DNA from: Mucilaginibacter pankratovii
GTDB taxonomy: Bacteria; Bacteroidota; Bacteroidia; Sphingobacteriales; Sphingobacteriaceae
Assembly (NCBI RefSeq): GCF_014773265.1
Contig: NZ_JACWMY010000014.1
Location: 124,001 to 188,000 of the forward strand
Reading direction: 5' to 3'
DNA: 64,000 nucleotides
In this document: positions 60,263 to 64,000 of the stretch, piece by piece
Layout of the letters: every line of letters begins with the position of its first letter
Position numbering within the stretch: position 1 is the first letter of the stretch
Made by a program: the position numbers and the translations under genes
The notes under the pieces: model-generated
The model's input: only the letters and a program-made list of their open reading frames with translations
Databases searched by the model: none
Told to the model about the DNA's origin: nothing

Positions 60263-63200
60263 ATGAGAATTTCCCCTTACTTAATTATCCTGGTCTGTTT
60301 TGTGGGCTTGTTTTCCTGTAAAAAGAAAACACAGTTCCAGCAGATCTCTTCCTCTCATTCCGGCATCGATTTTAACAACAAAATAACCGAGAACGACTCC
60401 ATAAACCCGCTGGACGTGGTGAATATTTACAACGGCGGAGGCGTGGGCATTGGCGATTTTAATAATGATGGCTTGCAGGATGTTTTTTTCTCGGGCAACA
60501 TGGTATCAAACCGCCTGTACCTCAATAAAGGCGATTTTAAATTTGACGATATTACCGCTACAGCAGGTGTTGGTGGCAGCGGTCGCTGGGGCCGCGGGGT
60601 AAGCGTTGTTGATGTAAACAACGACGGGTTGATGGATCTTTACGTTTGTAACACCGTTTATGCCGATTCTACAAGGCGGTACAACTTTTTGTATATAAAC
60701 CAGGGGCCGGATAAAGATGGTGTTCCCAGGTTTAAAGATATGGCAAAAGATTACGGCCTGCAATCGGGCACCGAATCTACCATGGCCAGCTTTTTTGATT
60801 ATGATAACGACGGCGATTTGGACATGTACCTAACGGTTAATAATGCCAGCGCTCAATATAACCCCAATGTTTTTGGCTCTGCCGATAGCCGCAGCCCACA
60901 TGCCGTTACCGGTAAGTTGTTCCGCAACGATTGGGATAACTCGTTAAAGCACCCCGTTTTTACAGATGTAACCATAGCGGCAGGTGTTGCCATAAGCGGT
61001 TTTGGGCACTCGGCATCTACTGTTGATTTTAACGGTGATGGCTGGAAAGATATCTACGTATCTAACGATTTTATCTCCAATAACATCCTTTACATCAACA
61101 ACCACGATGGCACCTTCACCGATCACTCTAAAGAATATTTTAAACACACCTCCTTCAATTCCATGGGGCAGGATGTGGTAGATATTAATAACGATGGCCT
61201 GCCCGATGTGGTGGAACTGGATATGAACCCCGAGGACAACTATCGCAAAAAGATGATGCTGGGCCCAAATAACTACCAGCTTTTTCAAAACTTCGATCTG
61301 TTTGGTACCCAGTACCAATATGTGCGTAACACCCTGCAATTAAACCAGGGGCGGCGGCTGGGGCAGCAGGGTGCTATTGGTGCGCCCGCCTTTGCCGATA
61401 TAGGTTTCCTGAGCGGTATAGCGCAAACCGACTGGAGCTGGACACCGCTCATCACCGATTTTAATAACGACGGTTTCAGGGATATGATCGTAACCAACGG
61501 GTTTCCGAGGGATGTGTCTGACCGGGATTTTATGACCTACAGGCAGCAGGCTTACGCAATTGCCTCCAAAGAAATGGTATTGAAGCAGATCCCCGAGATC
61601 AAGATCCATAACTACGCCTTCGCCAATAATGGCGATCTTACTTTTAAGGATGTTAGTAAAGACTGGGGCCTGGAGTTGCCAACTTTTTCTAACGGTGCCG
61701 TTTACGCCGACCTAGACAACGACGGCGCGATGGACATGATCGTAAATAACATTAATGATAAAGCCCTGGTTTACCGTAACACATCAAGAGATGACGAAAA
61801 AAGCTCTGGCAATTCGCACTATCTGCAAATAAACTTTAAGGGTGATAAGCAAAATCTGAACGGTTTGGGTGCTTTGGTGAACATTTACTACGATAAAGGC
61901 AAACAGCAATTTTACGAGAACAACCCTTACCGCGGATATCTTTCGTCCGTAGAGAACATTGCTCATTTTGGCTTGGGAAAAGTGGATAAAGTTGACTCGT
62001 TGATCATAACCTGGCCAAATGGTAAAAGGCAAAAACTGCTTAACGTAAAGGCTGATCAGAATTTAAAAGTAAGCATTGCCAGCGCTGTAGATGCCAAACC
62101 GCAGGTGCAGCCATTGTTTGCCGGCAATGCTTTATTTAAGGAAGTTACCGATTCGGTAGGTGTTCACTTTTTACACAAGGACATCAACTTCATCGACTTT
62201 AATGTGCAGAAACTATTGCCGCATAAGCTGTCGGAATACGGCCCGGCTTTAGCAGTAGGCGATATCAATAACGATGGGCTGGACGATATGGTTATCGGGG
62301 GCGACTCTTACAACCAGGCGCAGGTATTTATGCAACAGGCTAATGGTAAATTCAGCCGGCGCGATCTGTTGCCGGTAAAAACCTTCCCGCCGATACTTTT
62401 TAAAGATACGGGGCTGCTACTTTTTGATGCCAATGGCGATGGTAAACTTGATCTGTACATGGCCAGCGGCGGTTACGAAATTGCACCTAACGACCCAAAA
62501 TACCAGGACAGGCTTTACCTGAACGATGGTAAAGGCAATTTCACCCTGGCAACCGATGCCTTACCTGCAAACTTTACAAGTAAGTTATGCGTACGGGGCT
62601 TTGATTATAACAAAGATGGTAAACTGGACCTGTTTATATCGGGCAGGGTGAAGCCATGGGAATATCCCAAGCCGGTATCCAGCATTATTTTGCGGAACGA
62701 TAGTAAAAACGGCAAGCCAAAGTTTACGGATGTAACCATGGAGGTTGCCCCGGCTTTAAAAGATATCGGTTTGGTTTGCGATGCCACCTTTACCGATTTT
62801 GATAACGACGGCTGGCCGGATCTGATGATGGCCGGCGAGTGGATGCCTGTTACCTTCCTGAAGAACAACCACGGTAAGTTTGAAAATGTTACGGCACAAT
62901 CCGGCGTAGCCGACAAATTCGGCTGGTGGAATTCCATCGTAGCGGGCGATTTCAGGCACACCGGGCGTACCGATTATATTGTGGGTAACGTTGGGCAAAA
63001 CAGCCTGATGCAGCCAAACGACCAGTACCCGATCTACATCACGGCAAACGATTTTGATAACAGTAAAATTTACAGCGCCGTTCCTTCTATATTTTTTAAG
63101 GATAAGGATGGGATTAAAAAGGAATTTCCGGTTGAAGGCCGCGATGACATGCTGAAGCAAATGATCAGCATGAAGAAGAAATACACCAATTACAATTCTT

Positions 63201-63838
63201 TTGCTACGGCCACAATGGATGATATGTTTACGCCCGAACAACGGAAAGGAGCCCTGCGCTTAAAAGCCAATATGTTTAAAACATGTTATCTGCGTAACGA
63301 TGGTAATGGCAAATTTACCATGATACCCATGCCCGTTGAAGCGCAGGTATCGGTTATAAATGGCATGGAGACCGGCGATTTTGATGGCGACGGCAACCTG
63401 GATGTGGTAATGAACGGTAACGATTACGGCTCGGAAGCAGCCGTTGGCCGGTACGATGCTTTAAACGGCCTGATGCTGAAAGGCGACGGCAGGGGAGGGT
63501 TTAAAGCACAAAGCATTTTGCAAAGTGGCATTTATATCCCGGGTAACGGCAAAGCATTGGTAAAACTGCGCGATAGCAAAGGGCGGTTGCTGCTTGCTGC
63601 CAGCCAGAACAAGGATTATTTAAAGCTTTTTGAATTAAAAAGCGGCACACTTAATATCCCTGTTGCAGCTAATGATGCTTATGCTATCATCGCTTATAAA
63701 AACGGGAAGACCGAAAAACAGGAGTTTTACTATGGCTCGTCTTTTCTGTCGCAATCGGCCAGGTTCATTACCCGCAACCCTTATATGCAAAGTATTACTA
63801 TTTATGATAATAAAGGGCAAAAAAGGGTTGTGAATTAA
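60263..63838 (+). CDS. Large FG-GAP/VCBS repeat lipoprotein with ASPIC/UnbV domain (CRTAC1-like)
   Basis: A 1191-residue lipoprotein with lipobox GLFSC (Cys about 19) and KKKTQF after it. FG-GAP/VCBS repeats (DFNNDGLQDVFF, DVNNDGLMDLYV, DYDNDGDLDMYL) fill the N-terminal part. An ASPIC/UnbV domain lies at about 520-615 (NPYRGYLSSVENIAHFGLG). A second repeat block follows (DINNDGLDDMVI, DANGDGKLDLYM, DYNKDGKLDLFI). Domain order and size match the protein at 11078-14386, which is also the gene after susD. That version has a plain signal peptide, not a lipobox. Surface display by lipid anchor is likely. The molecular function of the family is not known. Confidence 0.92.
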   Translation: MRISPYLIILVCFVGLFSCKKKTQFQQISSSHSGIDFNNKITENDSINPLDVVNIYNGGGVGIGDFNNDGLQDVFFSGNMVSNRLYLNKGDFKFDDITATAGVGGSGRWGRGVSVVDVNNDGLMDLYVCNTVYADSTRRYNFLYINQGPDKDGVPRFKDMAKDYGLQSGTESTMASFFDYDNDGDLDMYLTVNNASAQYNPNVFGSADSRSPHAVTGKLFRNDWDNSLKHPVFTDVTIAAGVAISGFGHSASTVDFNGDGWKDIYVSNDFISNNILYINNHDGTFTDHSKEYFKHTSFNSMGQDVVDINNDGLPDVVELDMNPEDNYRKKMMLGPNNYQLFQNFDLFGTQYQYVRNTLQLNQGRRLGQQGAIGAPAFADIGFLSGIAQTDWSWTPLITDFNNDGFRDMIVTNGFPRDVSDRDFMTYRQQAYAIASKEMVLKQIPEIKIHNYAFANNGDLTFKDVSKDWGLELPTFSNGAVYADLDNDGAMDMIVNNINDKALVYRNTSRDDEKSSGNSHYLQINFKGDKQNLNGLGALVNIYYDKGKQQFYENNPYRGYLSSVENIAHFGLGKVDKVDSLIITWPNGKRQKLLNVKADQNLKVSIASAVDAKPQVQPLFAGNALFKEVTDSVGVHFLHKDINFIDFNVQKLLPHKLSEYGPALAVGDINNDGLDDMVIGGDSYNQAQVFMQQANGKFSRRDLLPVKTFPPILFKDTGLLLFDANGDGKLDLYMASGGYEIAPNDPKYQDRLYLNDGKGNFTLATDALPANFTSKLCVRGFDYNKDGKLDLFISGRVKPWEYPKPVSSIILRNDSKNGKPKFTDVTMEVAPALKDIGLVCDATFTDFDNDGWPDLMMAGEWMPVTFLKNNHGKFENVTAQSGVADKFGWWNSIVAGDFRHTGRTDYIVGNVGQNSLMQPNDQYPIYITANDFDNSKIYSAVPSIFFKDKDGIKKEFPVEGRDDMLKQMISMKKKYTNYNSFATATMDDMFTPEQRKGALRLKANMFKTCYLRNDGNGKFTMIPMPVEAQVSVINGMETGDFDGDGNLDVVMNGNDYGSEAAVGRYDALNGLMLKGDGRGGFKAQSILQSGIYIPGNGKALVKLRDSKGRLLLAASQNKDYLKLFELKSGTLNIPVAANDAYAIIAYKNGKTEKQEFYYGSSFLSQSARFITRNPYMQSITIYDNKGQKRVVN

Positions 63839-63860
63839 GTAAAGCAATCGATTGTTATTA

Positions 63861-63868
63861 TATATTTG
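63861..63868 (+). promoter_or_regulatory. Candidate -7 element TATATTTG
   Basis: Exact match to TAnnTTTG, 66 bp before the ATG at 63935. No -33 TTTG is at standard spacing. It could give the last gene its own promoter, though the 96-bp gap is also compatible with read-through. Confidence 0.35.
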
Positions 63869-63934
63869 TGCAAACTAAAACCCAAATACAGCAATTACAC
63901 CCACATCAACCGGGTATTGCCCAACTTACTAATA

Positions 63935-64000
63935 ATGGATAAGAAAATTTACACCGCCCTTGGCATGGTGCTGCTGCTTGCTTCCTCGTTTGATGCGCGG
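63935..64000 (+). CDS. Exported protein, first 22 codons only (runs off right edge)
   Basis: An ATG at 63935 opens a frame to the window edge that reads as a signal peptide (MDKKIYTALGMVLLLASSF). It follows the ASPIC/UnbV gene by 96 bp on the same strand. In the related cassette the gene after the ASPIC/UnbV protein is the vanadium haloperoxidase, whose own N-terminus is MIKKTYLLLSFIWIAQ. That makes a haloperoxidase or another FG-GAP protein a fair guess, but 22 residues of signal peptide cannot show it. Confidence 0.6.
   Translation, partial: MDKKIYTALGMVLLLASSFDAR

Noticed and set aside
1..64000. Search for CRISPR arrays, tRNA or rRNA genes and defence systems
   Set aside because: No regularly spaced repeat array, no recognisable RNA gene and no nuclease or toxin-antitoxin gene was found by eye; small RNAs cannot be excluded.

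Overview
The window looks like chromosomal DNA of a Bacteroidota species, most likely a Sphingobacteriaceae member such as Mucilaginibacter or Pedobacter. The reasons are three SusC-type receptors, two SusD lipoproteins, a FecR/DUF4974 anti-sigma factor, a Bacteroidetes-type ECF sigma factor, a hybrid two-component regulator (HTCS), many glycoside hydrolases and promoter elements of the TAnnTTTG type. The taxon is inferred from gene content only. I see no rRNA, tRNA, CRISPR array, insertion sequence or phage gene.

Layout. (1) 1-5 kb, minus strand: FecR anti-sigma factor, GH3 glycosidase, and the start of a SusC receptor with an STN signalling domain that runs off the left edge. (2) 5.2-7.9 kb, plus strand: a GH2 enzyme ending at a nested inverted-repeat element. 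(3) 19.3-8.1 kb, minus strand: SusC, SusD, a giant FG-GAP/ASPIC-UnbV protein, a vanadium-haloperoxidase/PAP2 enzyme with every canonical residue, and an FG-GAP protein with a c-type haem motif. This cassette does not match any textbook polysaccharide locus. (4) 20.4-19.8 kb, minus: a lone ECF sigma factor. (5) 20.7-27.3 kb, plus: GH29 fucosidase, GH20 hexosaminidase, GH92 mannosidase and rhaM-type mutarotase, together a set suited to trimming glycoprotein glycans. (6) 27.6-34.0 kb, plus: an Oar-like TonB-dependent receptor, CE1-like esterase, glycerophosphodiesterase and a YVTN propeller protein. (7) 41.9-34.1 kb, minus: response regulator, histidine kinase, TolC, adaptor and CzcA/CusA-type metal RND pump. 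(8) 47.2-42.0 kb, minus: a second TolC/adaptor/RND pump; then a TPR protein (plus) and a second OmpR-type two-component pair (50.1-48.2 kb, minus). (9) 50.4-64 kb, plus: HTCS, SusC, SusD, a second giant FG-GAP/ASPIC protein and the first 22 codons of another exported protein.

How the parts work together. Outer-membrane SusCD pairs import ligands, periplasmic or surface enzymes trim them, and the local sigma/FecR pair and HTCS control expression. The two efflux systems each sit beside a two-component pair. Several regulatory sites can be read directly. Four ATTAGA-like boxes at an exact 11-bp period lie before the metal-efflux tolC gene. Paired TTAACATTTGT repeats 21 bp apart lie before the HTCS-linked susC. 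An intrinsic terminator lies between susD and the FG-GAP gene in both SusCD loci, which suggests the downstream genes are made at a reduced or separately controlled level.
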